A DNA stretch of 64,000 nt from Geosiphon pyriformis (taxonomy: Eukaryota; Glomeromycota; Glomeromycetes; Archaeosporales; Geosiphonaceae), in assembly GCA_016748015.1 (NCBI GenBank), contig JAAOMT010000675.1, positions 62,001 to 126,000 of the forward strand, read 5' to 3'. Positions 45,311 to 56,175 of this stretch are shown in pieces. The notes under the pieces were generated by a model. The model was not told the DNA's origin, searched no databases, and saw only the letters and a program-made list of their open reading frames with translations. Both the position numbers and the translations under genes were made by a program. The first letter of the stretch is position 1, and the number at the start of each line of letters is the position of its first letter.

Positions 45311-45639
45311 ATTATACATGGTGGTGCTAGTGGGTGTTGTTTCTTTTTCTTTTTCTTTTTCTTTTTTTTTTGTATTCTTTTTCCACTCTCACATTGATGT
45401 CAGCTTGGTGTTGTCTTTATTGTCAGTCCACTATGTTTGGTCAGCATTTTCAATAGATTTTTCCTTTTTCTTTCCCTTTCCATTGTTGTTCTAAAAGAGT
45501 ATTGGTGATAACTTGTTGTGGTCGTTTTTAGCCCAGGATACTTGATAGGCTTCCCAAGTAGGTTTTTTCTCTTCTTTCTTGAGCTCAATAAGTGGTGTTA
45601 GTATGTTAGTGGTCTTAAAATGGCCACATGTGGCTAGTA

Positions 45640-46060
45640 TGTATGTGTGTTAACCATTCTGGCTAAGTTGAAGCTCTTGCATGTTCCAATCAAGCATCAC
45701 ATTGGTTTTGAACAGCCAATCATTACCAATGAGTGCTTGGTATTGAGTAGCTTTTATGACTAATATTTTAATTGACATGATGATGCTATTGACTTCTATA
45801 GAGAAGTTATCAATCTCATTAATCAGAGTTTTGGTTGTTTTATCAGCAGTGATAATTTGTGTACTAGCAGCTCGATCAACTTGGTGACTTAATTGGTCCA
45901 TAAGTTGTTTTGTGATAATGCTGCCAGCTAATTTACTGTTTAAGATCAGTTTGATAAAGTGACCATCAACTTTGGCATTAGTGTACATGGCAGTGATGAG
46001 TTTTTCTTTGAGCATGGCTCTACTAAACAATAGTATTTGTGACAGTTTTTTGACTTCAAA
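45640..46060 (-). pseudogene. R7 retropepsin-like protease
   Basis: Open run 45650-46030, 126 codons: AMYTNAKVDGHFIKLILNSK then LAGSIITKQLMDQL. The catalytic Asp-Ser-Gly reads Asn-Ser-Lys, so this copy is inactive. It ends with QYQALIGNDWLFKTN and MLDWNMQELQLSQNG. Size fits a retropepsin. Between it and the Cys-rich module is a Lys/Glu/Trp-rich linker (45310-45640). Confidence 0.75.
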
Positions 46061-46209
46061 TGGGAAAATTGCTGCTAATAATTTGTTATTGGTAATAGTT
46101 ACTGGAGGTATGTTGCTAGTAAGTGGTTGTTTTTTGTTGGCTTCTGAGTTATTGGGTGAGGCATCTTCTGGAGTAACTAAGAGGCTTAAATAGTTCTAAG
46201 AACTTAAGT

Positions 46210-48300
46210 TTTGGGTGTACCCAGTTCCTGAACTCCACTGTCAGGATCCTGATGGTTGATTTGATAAACTGGGAACCAGTTGATAGACAACTATTGCTAA
46301 TCTCCAATTTTGAGTGACTCTCAATCTGAGATTTCTTGATGTTATTTGAGCTGGGTTTGGTGGTGATGTTTGAAGTTGTTAAGGTTGATAACTTACTGGT
46401 GGCTGTGGTTAATATAGTACTTGTAGCTGTATTTGATAAATTGGAGATTGATATACAGGTGTTTGATAAATTGGCTGCTGCATTATTGGCAAGTAAGTCA
46501 GTTGATATGGAGCTGAATTTACTTGATGATTTGGAGTTGGGAACTGGCAATTGGAGTTTTATTATTGATTTTTTGATCGTTGGTTATTTATTCTTAATCT
46601 GCAGTTGATTCTCAAATGTCTTGGTTTACCACAGTAATGGCAAACACACATCTCCTGCTGCCACTGTTAATTGGCTGAGGATGATGGACACGACTAATTC
46701 TGGAAACAATTCACGTTTCTCTGATTATTGTATCATTGTAAAGGTTGATAAATGGCTTGATTGTTAGCTAAGTATTCCTTTAATTTCTGATTAATGGAAT
46801 TATTGAATTGTTTCAACTTAAAATCCAATTCAGATGATCCATTCATCACTAGATTAATGACTTAAGTGTGGTTAGCTTTGAGTTTGGTGGCTTTGAAATC
46901 CTGTGCATTGGTAACTACATCTTGGAGAGTTTGTAAGTGCATTGGGCGTATACATTGGAGAATGCTACTATGCAGTCCACAGATGAACTGGTTTAAAATC
47001 TGTGGTGCTGTAAAATAGTCAACTTGGATTGCTTGAATTTGGTGCAAGTTTCTGTGAAAACATCCCAAGTAAGTGGTAACTGCTTTAGTTTCTCTCTGTT
47101 TGATTGTGATAAAGATATTGGTTAGGCAATTAATACTGTTATTATTACTGAAATATTCCAAGAATGCAATTTTGAATTCCTGGAATGTTTAAGGTTTGGT
47201 GGCTAAACTTTGATACCATGAGTTGACAGTATTCTATAAGAAATAGGAGATGGCTTGAAATGCCCTGACATTGTTCTATCTATTGGCTGTGATAGCTTTT
47301 TCTATATCATTTAGCCACACTTGTGTGTTGTTCTCTTTGCCTATAAATTTTTTGAGTTTTGCTATTGGAGTGTAGGCCATTAGATCCATGTTTGGTTGTT
47401 GTGGTGGTTGAAGGGGTAGTGGCTGAGGTGGTATTAGCAGCTGTTAAAGTTGTTCAACAATTGGATCAATTGGTTGCTGATTGATAATAATTTCTGGAGA
47501 TAAGTTTTCTTGATTAATTAACTCAGAATTTGGATTATTTGGAGTTTGCTGGGTTGAACTATTTGGGGTTTCAACTTCCAGATTTTCTATGATTGGGTTT
47601 TGGTAAGTAAATTCCTGATCCTTACTTTTTTTTTTTCTTCTTCTTCTGATTCTGTTACTTCCCACAAACTTATGGTTCCAAAGTCTGGTTGAGATAGCAG
47701 TAATCAAAATCCTGATAGCATTGGTGATTGTGATTTAAATTCTTTAAAATATTTACTATATAATTCCAATAACTCTGCTCTTCTTTGTTTATTTTGAAAT
47801 GGGAATCATTCAGAGGTTAATGTCATATTTAATGTAAATACATCTGCTAACAAGATATTGATGGCACTTCCTGGTGCATAATGGTATGATTAATTGGTTG
47901 GTGATTCAACTCGGGTTTTCTTTTAAGTAGATGGTTGTATTTTTTTGGATGTTATTACTAGTGTTTGCAATCTTTCTTTGCCTTTGTCTGTGTAGGTAAT
48001 GAGGAATTGTTGTTGAATGTATCTTTTAATGGTTTGATTGATTTTTCCAATGATTGGTGCAAAACTGTAATTTCTTGGTAAACTGGTATGTTGAAACAAT
48101 TTTGTATAGAAATTTTCTCTTGTGGATTCAATGTTAACTATTTTTCCTAAGCAGTCTGTGATTTTATCATTGATGTAAAAGTTGAAAGCTAATTTTGCTA
48201 GAAAATGATTATTGTTTAATCCTAACTGTTGGCTGTATTGTTGAAACAAAGATTTGGCGAATCCTAAATGGTTGGTTTCTATGATTTCTTATTCTGCCAC
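46210..48300 (-). pseudogene. R7 Gag
   Basis: Start at 48300, GTG where R4 has ATG, 24 nt after the PBS hairpin. N-terminal open run 47923-48249 (LFQQYSQQLGLNNNHFLAKLAFNFYIN); acidic/Lys-rich and Gln/Pro-rich linkers 47400-47720; capsid-like core 46862-47400 (IKQRETKAVTTYLGCFHRNLHQIQAI, LNQFICGLHSSILQCI); intact zinc knuckle CHYCGKPRHLRINC at about 46605-46650; Tyr/Gln/Pro-rich tail to about 46210. Frames change a few times. Confidence 0.8.
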
Positions 48301-48323
48301 TTTTGGATAATTGTTGTTAGTGC

Positions 48324-48360
48324 TGGTTCTCTGTAGGATTATATCTTACAGAGAGCACCA
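48324..48360 (-). other. R7 primer-binding site in a 37-nt hairpin
   Basis: On the minus strand TGGTGCTCTCTGTAAGAT, ATA loop, ATCCTACAGAGAACCA. The PBS arm complements a tRNA ending TTACAGAGAGCACCA. Two bases separate it from the LTR. Confidence 0.8.
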
Positions 48361-48362
48361 AA

Positions 48363-49193
48363 TGTTACAGGTAAATATTTGAGGTCTCAAATCAAATAAC
48401 AAAACTCATAACTTGGTACTTAAAAGCTATTTTGCAATAATAGTGATCTGAAAGTTTTGGTTAAGTTCTTTGTATAATGGACAGAAATTCAATAGTTGTT
48501 TTAGTAGCCTTCTGGAATTGCAATTCTATCAAATTTTTTTCTCAGTATGGTGACCAGTAATCTTCTTGGTAAGTTATCCTCAAATTTATGAGTGTTTTAT
48601 CCTTGTTTCACGGGTCTTTTACCAGTCCCTATTATGTCTGTATTTTAGCACTTTAATCTTTTAATCAATTAGTAAATAACAACAAAAGAAATAAAATAAA
48701 ATAAAAAAAATAAAAAATAAGAAATAAGCCAAGGCAATAATGGTTAGTATTCTGTCAATAGCCATAATCAAGAGCTATTGTTCCAGTGTGGTTAAGTATC
48801 AATTATTATTAATATGAAGTGTTAATAGTGGAGAGGAAATTTAAGATAAAGAATAATAATTTATTAATATTTGTGAATTGGAAGGTCACTTAAATTAAAT
48901 CTAACTAGGAGATCTGTTTTTTCTACTTTTAATACTACCACTATATATACATAATTGAGATTCCTCAATTCCTCAATTTTTCACTTCAGGAATTCTGAAA
49001 TTCTTGGAATCCTGCAATTCTTTTGAGAGAAATCCTGGAATTCTGGAATCCTGCAATTTTTTGTATAAAAATCCTGAAATTCCTAGAATCCTGCAATTTC
49101 TCTGAGAAGAATCCTGGAATTCCATATTTACTATGGTTACTTCTGATTGACTAATTTATATACTAATATACTTTTTATATTCTATGAGTAACA
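48363..49193 (-). repeat. R7 5' LTR (A1)
   Basis: 831 bp, TGTTACAGGTAAAT on the plus strand, ending GAGTAACA. Very similar to 39236-40049 with scattered changes; array 48961-49125, TATA region 48940-48955. R6 gag resumes at 49194. Confidence 0.9.
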
Positions 49194-49965
49194 ACAAATT
49201 TGACAATTGGAAACCAATGAATACTATTTCAATACCCAGATTTTGAATCAGTTTATAGCAGGATTAAAAGACAAATTAATCAAGAAAGTTTGTTCACATG
49301 TCTCAGAAAATTTAGCAACAGCTATTAAACATGCAAAAAACTATGAAATAGCAATAGAAAAAGCAAACTATACCAAACTTGTGAATCTTGCTATTGGAGA
49401 AACCAGCTCAACAGCTGAAAAAAAAATTGACCAACTTATAAAAAAGATTGAAAACTATTTCACCAACCAACAACAACAGCAACAACTACAAAGATATTAA
49501 CCACCACAACAACAAAGCCAAATCAACTACTCATCCTCATCAAACAGTCAAAACCAAAGTTGTCATTATTGTGGAATTCCAAAACATTGGAAATAAGACT
49601 GCAGAAAGCTACAAAGAGACTAGTAAAACAAGAATAATCAACATTACTCTTTAATACAGCAATCTCATTATTAGTTTCTACTACCAGCCTACTATTTCTC
49701 AAGACCCCAGCAGCAAACCAATTACTATCAACCTGTTCCATAGCAACAATACCAACAATCTCTACCAATCCAACAGTATTAACAACCACTTACACAACAA
49801 TATTAAGTACCAGCTCAAAGATTAGTTTAACATAACCAATTCACACTTCAAAATCAATTTCAGAACAATAACAACAGAATCAATTCAAACAACGAATTGG
49901 TTCTCTGAAATTCTGGTTAGCAAAAACCCAATTACTATTATACTCAATACGGTTATCTCACAATG
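49194..49965 (+). pseudogene. R6 Gag, second part
   Basis: Open run 49207-49500: NEYYFNTQILNQFIAGLKDKLIKKVCSHV, then AIKHAKNYEIAIEKANYTKL and a Gln-rich end. This is the C-terminal half of the capsid-like core. A zinc knuckle CHYCGIPKHW..DC (one stop inside) lies near 49565-49605, followed by a Gln/Tyr/Asn-rich tail. Continues directly from TYLERFNKLL left of R7. Confidence 0.75.
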
Positions 49966-49969
49966 TCTG

Positions 49970-50690
49970 AAGAATTGGATTTTTAACAAACTGCACTTTT
50001 TGAAGATGGAGTTGTAGCACCAAGATCAAATTCTTCTAACAATACTATTTTACCAGCTCAAATTGCTCAAAATGCTAACTTCTCAGATATATTTCCATTT
50101 GAATTCAAAGCCAATGAATCACTATTCTTGCTTAGCAATGCAGCAATCAATAAACAAAAAGCAATTACAACAATATATACTGAAACTGAAGTTGAAGGAA
50201 GACCAATTTGGTTAATCTTAAACAGTAGATTAGCTGGAAGTATTATCACCTACTAATTAATGCAACAGCTTCAAAAAACTGTTGACAGACCAGCCCAAAC
50301 TGTCATTGTTACAACAGATGGGATAAAAAAGACACCAGTAAGAGAAATTGACAACTTCTCATTCACAATTAATGAAATCATCATTCCAGTCAAAGTTTTA
50401 GTCATGGATGCACCACAATACCAAGCCCTTATCAGAAATAATTGGCTTTTCAAGACCAATGCAAATTTAGATTAAGAAACCCAAGAATTGAAGATTTTAT
50501 ACCAAAGACAATACACTAAAGTATCTGCTACCTATGGTACTTTTAATAAAAAATCTGAAAAAGCTCCAGTATTCGAATTTAAAAAGAAAAAAAAACTATT
50601 AATTACTGAAATCTTTATGGTTTTGAAATTAACATCCAGTTGGGCCAAGGAAACAGAACAAAAAATCTTTGAGAAGACCAGAGAATAGAA
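49970..50690 (+). pseudogene. R6 retropepsin-like protease
   Basis: TIYTETEVEGRPIWLILNS then RLAGSIIT: Asn replaces the catalytic Asp and Arg the Gly. Then open run 50260-50475 (KKTPVREIDNFSFTINEIIIPVKVLVMDAPQYQALIRNNWLFKTN) and a Lys-rich linker (50488-50688). Clearly homologous to the R7 protease but with its own wording. Confidence 0.75.
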
Positions 50691-51235
50691 TGTAGTTAGA
50701 TATTCTACACCAAAACCATAGAAACAACCACCCTATATCTTATTTAAATGCAAAAATTGCAACAAAAAACTTTCATCAATGAGAGCATATATTTCTCCAG
50801 AAGAATGCAACTGGATTGATATTGCAATGAGAAAAGAAGTATGTGATCAAACTTGCCAATATGCTCTATCAATCTTGGAAAAAGTCAGAAAAAGAACACT
50901 TTTTGATGCAGCATATAACAGTGTTCTTAACAAAATTTACCACTACCCTCATAATGCTGAAATGATTTTTGATTTAGCAATGGCTTTAATTAATAGAGCC
51001 ACACAGAAAAATGTCTGCCAAATGAAAAAAGCAGAATATATTGAGTATACAATAAAATTAGTTGGATTTAACTACAAAGATAAAATAGAAACATACCACC
51101 AAATTGCAAATCACACTTATCCAACTTAAGAAGCTCAAATTCAACATTTAGAGCAAATGAATATTCAATTGTATAAAGAATACATCATGTTTTGTGATGA
51201 CAAATGATGTTCAGAATGCTATGTACTTAGCATCT
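50691..51235 (+). pseudogene. R6 Cys-rich module
   Basis: LFKCKNCNKKLSSMRAYISPEEC opens it; open run 50779-51129 continues CNWIDIAMRKEVCDQTCQYALSILEKVRKRTLFDAAYN and a helical stretch; then HLEQMNIQLYKEYIMFCDDK and CSECYV before the break at about 51235. It keeps the CxxC pairs but lacks the CHPC..CFERPKR part of R7, so this module is shorter in the LTR-B lineage. Confidence 0.65.
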
Positions 51236-51249
51236 AAAAGAGGTTTTCT

Positions 51250-52840
51250 TCTGGTTGGCTTGCATTTTCACCTTTTGGAGGTGTACTTACTAGTTTAAAG
51301 ACTAATAAACAGTGGCTTCCACTAGGAGATTCTCTCCAAAGAAATTGATGTTGGCATGATTGGGTCTTTGATTGGGAACATTATTATTGTTGGGTCTGTT
51401 ATTCTGGATGTCATTATTTTTAGGAGCTGGAAAGGACAATAGAGGATTGTTACAGTCTCTTGAGAAGTGTCTAGTTAGTCCACAGTGATAGCACACAAAT
51501 GGACCACAATTTTGCTGTCTTTAATATGGTGGTTGTTAGGATTGATTGAAGCGGAGTTCAAATTTGGGTCTTTGGGGTTGTTGATTTTCTCTAACTGCTT
51601 AAGCCAAAGGTTCCAGTAGCCAAACAAAATTAGCTGTGAGTCTATCTATTAACTGTTCATTTGGGTCTTGAATTTGGGCAGCAAAAGAAACAGCAGCTAT
51701 TTGTGGAGCTGGAGCCATAGCAAGAGCAGGAGCAAAAACTAGAAGTGTGGATCTCAAATGCATTTTTTGGTTATCTTCAATTTTTTGTGTCAGTTCAATA
51801 GCCATGTCCATTGTTGAGTTGTCTTTTAAAGCCAAAAAAGGCCAAAGAGCATATGATAGATTAGTTCTTAATCCTTTTGTAAAGAAATAGATCTTTTGCT
51901 TTTCTGTCCAGTTTCTTCCAGAGTCTACACATTTGATTAGCTTTCTGATAGCTTTGGCATATTCAGTTATTACTTCTCCAGGGTCTTGGATTCTTCTTTC
52001 TAATTCCATGTGCCATTTGGATATTAATATTGGGGTTCTAAACTTGGTCTCAAATCGGATAATGAAAGAGGTATTTTTTTCTCTAGCATTGGTTGGTGTC
52101 CATCTGATTATTCGGTGTTAAGCATTGGCATCTGTTTCTTGTGAGAACCAGATAGCAGGAGAGTCTTGAAGATAGCCACCAATGATTTGGAACTTGTATT
52201 CTTTATCATACTGGTTGGCTGTGGCAGCTCTCTTAAAATCATCTAACTATTCAATTGGATCTTGTGCATTACTTCTAAATAGTGGTAGTGGGGTATTGTT
52301 TCTTCTTCCTAAAGCAGTTTGTATATCTTGAAGGGCAGCCAGAATGTTTGCTTGCATGGGGTTATTAGCCATTGGTTCAGAAGTAACTGTTTGTGTAGAT
52401 GAGTCTGATTTGCTTGATAAAAGGTCAAAAACAGAGGCAGTTTGATAGCTTTCTTCTTCTGTTTTAAAGGAAGTTTTAGTTGCTTGATGGGCAGCAATCC
52501 AAATGTGGATTTGATGATTCAGATATTCAGAATCAGGAGGCTGTTGTTTAAAAGTTGTGAAGTATAAAAGTTGATTGATGCTGTTGTTTTTTTCTTCAAA
52601 GTTGTCTTCAAAATAAGTTTAATCAAAGTAATAAGTTGTATAAACTGTGTAGATTTCAGCTGAATGTTTATTCAGGAACCAGTTCCAAAAATCTTGGAAT
52701 TGTCTACTAAATTGATCTTCAATGGGGAAACAAATCAAGCAGGAGGACAAAAAATTGAGTTCAATAAAGTCTAGATTATTTTTGTTGTGTGCTTCAAAGT
52801 ATTTTTTTGATTGTTGTGACAGGTATAAATAATTACCCAT
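51250..52840 (-). pseudogene. R8 Gag
   Basis: Begins with an ATG at 52838-52840 (MGNYLYLSQQSKKYFEAHN), 30-odd bp after the PBS. Open runs 52619-52840, 52309-52497 and 51599-52009 are separated by only about half a dozen stops. 51599-52009 has the retrotransposon Gag core (MELERRIQDPGEVITEYAKA, KIYFFTKGLRTNLSYAL) and an Ala/Pro-rich linker. A zinc knuckle CYHCGLTRHFSRDC (CxxCx4Hx4C) is at about 51450-51496, followed by an Asn-rich tail. The reading fits one long Gag of about 500 residues. Confidence 0.75.
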
Positions 52841-52870
52841 ACAATAAAAAGCAAAGTAGATTTTGACAAC

Positions 52871-52886
52871 CTCACAGAGAGCACCA
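52871..52886 (-). other. R8 primer-binding site
   Basis: Minus strand TGGTGCTCTCTGTGAG, six bases after the LTR end. Same primer as R1-R7 but with no fold-back arm. Confidence 0.65.
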
Positions 52887-52892
52887 CTTTTA

Positions 52893-53569
52893 TGTTATAG
52901 ATTGAAGTAACAAGCTAATAGATAGCAAAGGAGAACAGGATTGTAGAATAAGGAAAATAATCAAAGAGAATTTAACTTCAAAAAGTGAATTGAATAAGTA
53001 TAGATTCAATATGTAAGATCAGTCTCATAAAATATTTCAGTCATTATTCTTTTCAAAAAGATAACTGGGGAATTTGAAGGTAGAAAAATAGTCTGTACTG
53101 TTAACAAATAATTACAGTTAGTATAATTTTATGCCTTATGTTGGTGCTTTTAGAATTCAATATCAAGTATCAGATATGCTTTTCAGTCATGTTTTATTCA
53201 ATAATCTTCAAATGCTACACTTATATGTTTCAAAAAAAGGGTAAGAAATAACCAACAAGTAATCTTTTATCCCAAGATGTTTAGATACTTGAAGATAGAA
53301 AAAAGGAAATTAGTGATAAGAGAATAATTGAGATGAAAGTTGTTATTTTATTTATTCTTGATTATTTTAAACATGCATTTCTACAGCTAAAAGATTCATC
53401 ATTTATATAGCTGTCAAAAGTGATCAATGATCAAATCAATGACTAGATCAATGATTAGGTCAATGGTCAGGTCAATAATCACTATCTAAAAATAGTGTGG
53501 CTAATTTATATGACATCAATAGCTAATATATGTGATAATTAATAAGAAATATAAGTTTTAACTGTAACA
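52893..53569 (-). repeat. R8 5' LTR (C)
   Basis: 677 bp, ending in TGTTATAG / CTGTAACA at its two edges as seen on the plus strand. It has a 12-bp array (53426-53485) and, 16 bp further in element direction, CTATATAAAT (complement of 53401-53410). No resemblance to LTR-A or LTR-B outside the termini. Confidence 0.75.
53426..53485 (-). repeat. 12-bp tandem array, LTR-C promoter
   Basis: On the plus strand five units: AATGATCAAATC, AATGACTAGATC, AATGATTAGGTC, AATGGTCAGGTC, AATAATCACTAT, with no gaps. Confidence 0.8.
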
Positions 53570-53877
53570 ATATCATGACTTTTGACATCTTTGGCAACAT
53601 TAAAGATGATTCAAAATACTTTCATGAGCACTACCAAAACCTGGCACTAACTAAAGAAGAGCAGAAACAAAGGCTAGTTGACCTAAACACAAAACTGTGC
53701 AATCATTTTTTGATCCCTTGTTACTTTCAGTACTGTAATAAATGTGATATTATGTTTAACCTACTTTCAAAAAAACTATATCTGATCACCAAATTACTGA
53801 AACTCAAGATAGAAAAAGAATTAATCACCGAAAACATGTTGTTTCAAAATCTAATTGAGAATATCAAAACAGAATAG
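53570..53877 (+). pseudogene. R9 Cys-rich module, second part
   Basis: Open run 53575-53877: MTFDIFGNIKDDSKYFHEHY, ALTKEEQKQRLVDLNTKLC, then CYFQYCNKCDIMFNLLSKK. It matches part 2 of the R7 module; part 1 is missing with the 5' half of the element. The Asn/Ser-rich linker of R7 is replaced by a Lys/Glu/Leu-rich one. Confidence 0.7.
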
Positions 53878-54440
53878 TATTTCACATATCCCAATCTATT
53901 TAAAGAATTAGAATTAAAATGGTATAGTGACAATGAAGAAAAAATTTGTTTCAAAAGAGTACATAACACTGATGCTAGTTTCAACTTATGATATCTTGAA
54001 CAATCACTCATAATTATAGTTCCATATTCTTTTATAACAATAGATCTTAAGATAGCATTAGAAATCTCTGTTAGTACAATAATACAAGTTGCCTTTTGAT
54101 CTAGTTTAACCAAAAAAGGAATTGACATAAAGGGAGGAATTATTGATGCTGGTTATAGAGAAAATATTATTGTGATATTGCAGAACAATTCAAATAAACC
54201 CTACAAAATAGAATTACATGACAAAATAGCCCAAGCTATCTTTTTGCTCTTAGTGAAAATACCACAATTAACCCTAGTGACAACTCACAAAGAATTAGGC
54301 CTTACCACTAGAGGAATCAATGGATTCAAATCAAGTAGAAAAGGAAACATACCAGTTAATTTTATGGAGGAAGATAGTGACAAAGTAGAACTTATCTACA
54401 CCAACACCATCATTTCTATCCTTCTATACTGACAATACAT
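53878..54440 (+). pseudogene. R9 dUTPase-like domain
   Basis: Motif 1 VHNTDASFNL, motif 2 SSLTKKGIDIKG, motif 3 GIIDAGYRENI with the catalytic-type Asp and the Gly-Tyr-Arg that follow it intact, motif 4 HDKIAQAIF, motif 5 TTRGINGFKSS with Arg, Gly and Phe kept. Motif 2 is preceded by a stop (at a former Arg/Trp codon) and the motif 1 Asp reads Asn. Open run 54172-54432 covers motifs 4 and 5. The most convincing dUTPase signature in the window. Confidence 0.8.
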
Positions 54441-54447
54441 TCTTAAA

Positions 54448-55640
54448 ATGAACAAAACAATCCAAAATCAAGCTCTGTTATTCGAAGTGGATTCTGAAAT
54501 CTGTTCTCTAGCCAATGTTGCTAACTTATACCTATCAGCAAAGGCTCATAAGCACTTTAAAATCCCAATTTACAATTTGACTGAAAATGTTATAGAAATT
54601 CCAGAGGGAACTTTTGTTGGTTCCATATTTCCAGATATTCAGAATTCAGATAAACCCCAATTCATTCCAAATTTTGCACAATTGTTCTTATTCTGTGATA
54701 TTATCTCACAAGTATAGAACCTGCCAAAAAAAAGTTACTTGTTCATACCAAAAGAAATCAATAAATTCAATTTGGGAAACCTGAGCACTTTACAACAAAT
54801 GCAACTTAAGGTTCTATTGAACCAATATGCTGATATCTTTGCCAGCAAAAATGAGTTTGAACACACTGATATCATAAAGCATCAGATTGATATGGGAGGT
54901 GCTTGACTGATTAAACAACAGGCTTACCAAGTGCTCCCATCTGGTGACAATCTTATTAAACAAGAAGTCTAACAAATGCTCAACAATGGCTTAATCAAGG
55001 AATTGTTAAGCTCTTGATCCTCTTCAGTAATTCTGGTTATCAAGAAAAATAGAAAAGTACAATTCTGTGTGAATTATCAAAAATTAAATAGCATCACCTG
55101 AAAAGATAGTTATCCCACTCTTTTTATCCAAGGAATTCTGGACAATTTAGGAAAAAAAAAATAGTTCTTATCATTAAATTTAGCCAGCAGATATTGGCAG
55201 ATTGAAATGGATTTCAAAGATAAAAAAAAAATGGTATTTACCACTCAAGATGGAAACTTCAAGTTTAATGTAATGCTTTTCGAACTCTACAATGTTTTTG
55301 CCATGTTTCAATGCCTTATGAATGTTATGTACAAAGAAATTCTTTAGAAATCAGTCATAGTTTACTTAAACAACACAAACATATTCTCTAAAATGTTCAA
55401 CAATTATTTGTTTCATCTTCAACAAGTCTTTGAATGCCTCCAAAATGCTGGATTAAAACTCAATCCCAAGAAATGTTTCTTTGGGAAAACCAAGTTGAAA
55501 TTTCTAGAACACATAATCAGCAAAGACAGAGTCAAACCTAATTCAGACAAGATCCAAAAAGTTAAAAATTTTCCAGTTCCAATCAACCTCCAAGAGTTAC
55601 AAGAATTTTTAGAATTGGCAGGATACTATTGCTGATTTGT
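54448..55640 (+). pseudogene. R9 spacer and reverse transcriptase
   Basis: Spacer 54448-54940 (open run 54448-54717: LYLSAKAHKHFKIPIYNLTENVIEIPEG). RT: VILVIKKNRKVQFCVNYQKLN near 55027-55087, WQIEMDFKDKKKMVFTTQDG near 55196-55255, active-site box VYLNNTN near 55360-55380 (both Asp lost), thumb region in open run 55393-55635 (FFGKTKLKFLEHIISKDRVK, ELAGYYC). Confidence 0.75.
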
Positions 55641-56175
55641 GAAAGGGTTTTCAACTATCACAAAACTTTTTCACCACTTGTTATCCAAATATGTGCTGTA
55701 CCTGTGGAAAGAAGATCAACAAAAAGCCTTTAACTATTTCAAGCAGCAACTGATCATATCTCCAATATTAATTTACCCTGATTTCACTAAACATTTCATT
55801 GTCGCTACAAATGCCTCGACAAATACACTAGGAGTCATTTTGTCACAAATAGAACCAGACAACAGAGAATATCTAATTGCATATACTAGTTGTAACACAA
55901 GTCTAGCTGAGAAAATTTATAGTGCAATGGATCTAGAATGTTTCACCATCTATCGGACAGTACAAACATGGAAACACTACCTTAGTCAACTATTTGACCT
56001 ATATACAGATTATAAGAGACTCATCTGGTTATTCAATAACCCACAACTAGAAAAAAAATATGCAAGATAGAGTACTTATCTGCAACAATTTCCACTCAAA
56101 ATTTATTACAAAAAAGAATCCAAGAACACTAATACTGACAGTTTGTTGAGGATACCACAAACCTAATCCCAGATC
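55639..56175 (+). pseudogene. R9 RNase H
   Basis: Open run 55639-56070 (143 codons): WKEDQQKAFNYFKQQ, FIVATNASTNTLGVILSQ (Asn for the first catalytic Asp), YLIAYTSCNTSLAEKIYSAMDLEC with the Glu region, and LYTDYKRLIWLF with a later Asp. The longest uninterrupted RNase H reading in the window. Confidence 0.8.

Larger units (their letters stand above)
39236..49193 (-). mobile_element. R7: complete-length Ty3-type element with both LTRs
   Basis: LTRs at 39236-40049 (3') and 48363-49193 (5'), internal region of 8.3 kb, about 9.96 kb in all, inserted in R6 gag. Minus-strand order: PBS hairpin, Gag, knuckle, protease, Cys-rich module, dUTPase, spacer, RT, RNase H, integrase, 3' ORF, polypurine tract. 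It serves as reference for the other copies. Each domain has at least one stop or frameshift, so it is probably not autonomous, though several catalytic boxes survive. Possible worn target duplications (GATAA / ACAAA) are not convincing. Confidence 0.9.
37152..51235 (+). mobile_element. R6: LTR-B-bounded element, 5' part, split by R7
   Basis: 5' LTR-B (37152-38124), primer-binding site, gag (38170-39235, resumed 49194-49960), protease, Cys-rich module. The element ends at about 51235 where R8 begins. R7 (39236-49193) sits within gag. R6 proteins are related to but clearly different from those of R7 (own Gag wording, own Cys-rich wording), so LTR-B belongs to a separate lineage. No dUTPase or pol of R6 is seen, unless R9 is part of it (its LTR says no). 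Confidence 0.75.
51236..53569 (-). mobile_element. R8: 5' part of a different LTR element
   Basis: On the minus strand: LTR-C (52893-53569), PBS, then a Gag reading to about 51240. No protease, RT or 3' LTR remains. Gag wording is unlike R1-R7 (more hydrophobic and Ala-rich, fewer stops), so it is a different and probably younger clade. The left border is approximate. Confidence 0.7.

Noticed and set aside
46149-46550. Ser/Thr-rich 133-codon frame in R7 (likewise 35030-35230 in R5 and 12887-13108 in R2)
   Set aside because: The linker between knuckle and protease reads as a Tyr/Gln/Pro-rich stretch in the frame continuous with Gag in several copies; the Ser/Thr frame is most likely its shadow.
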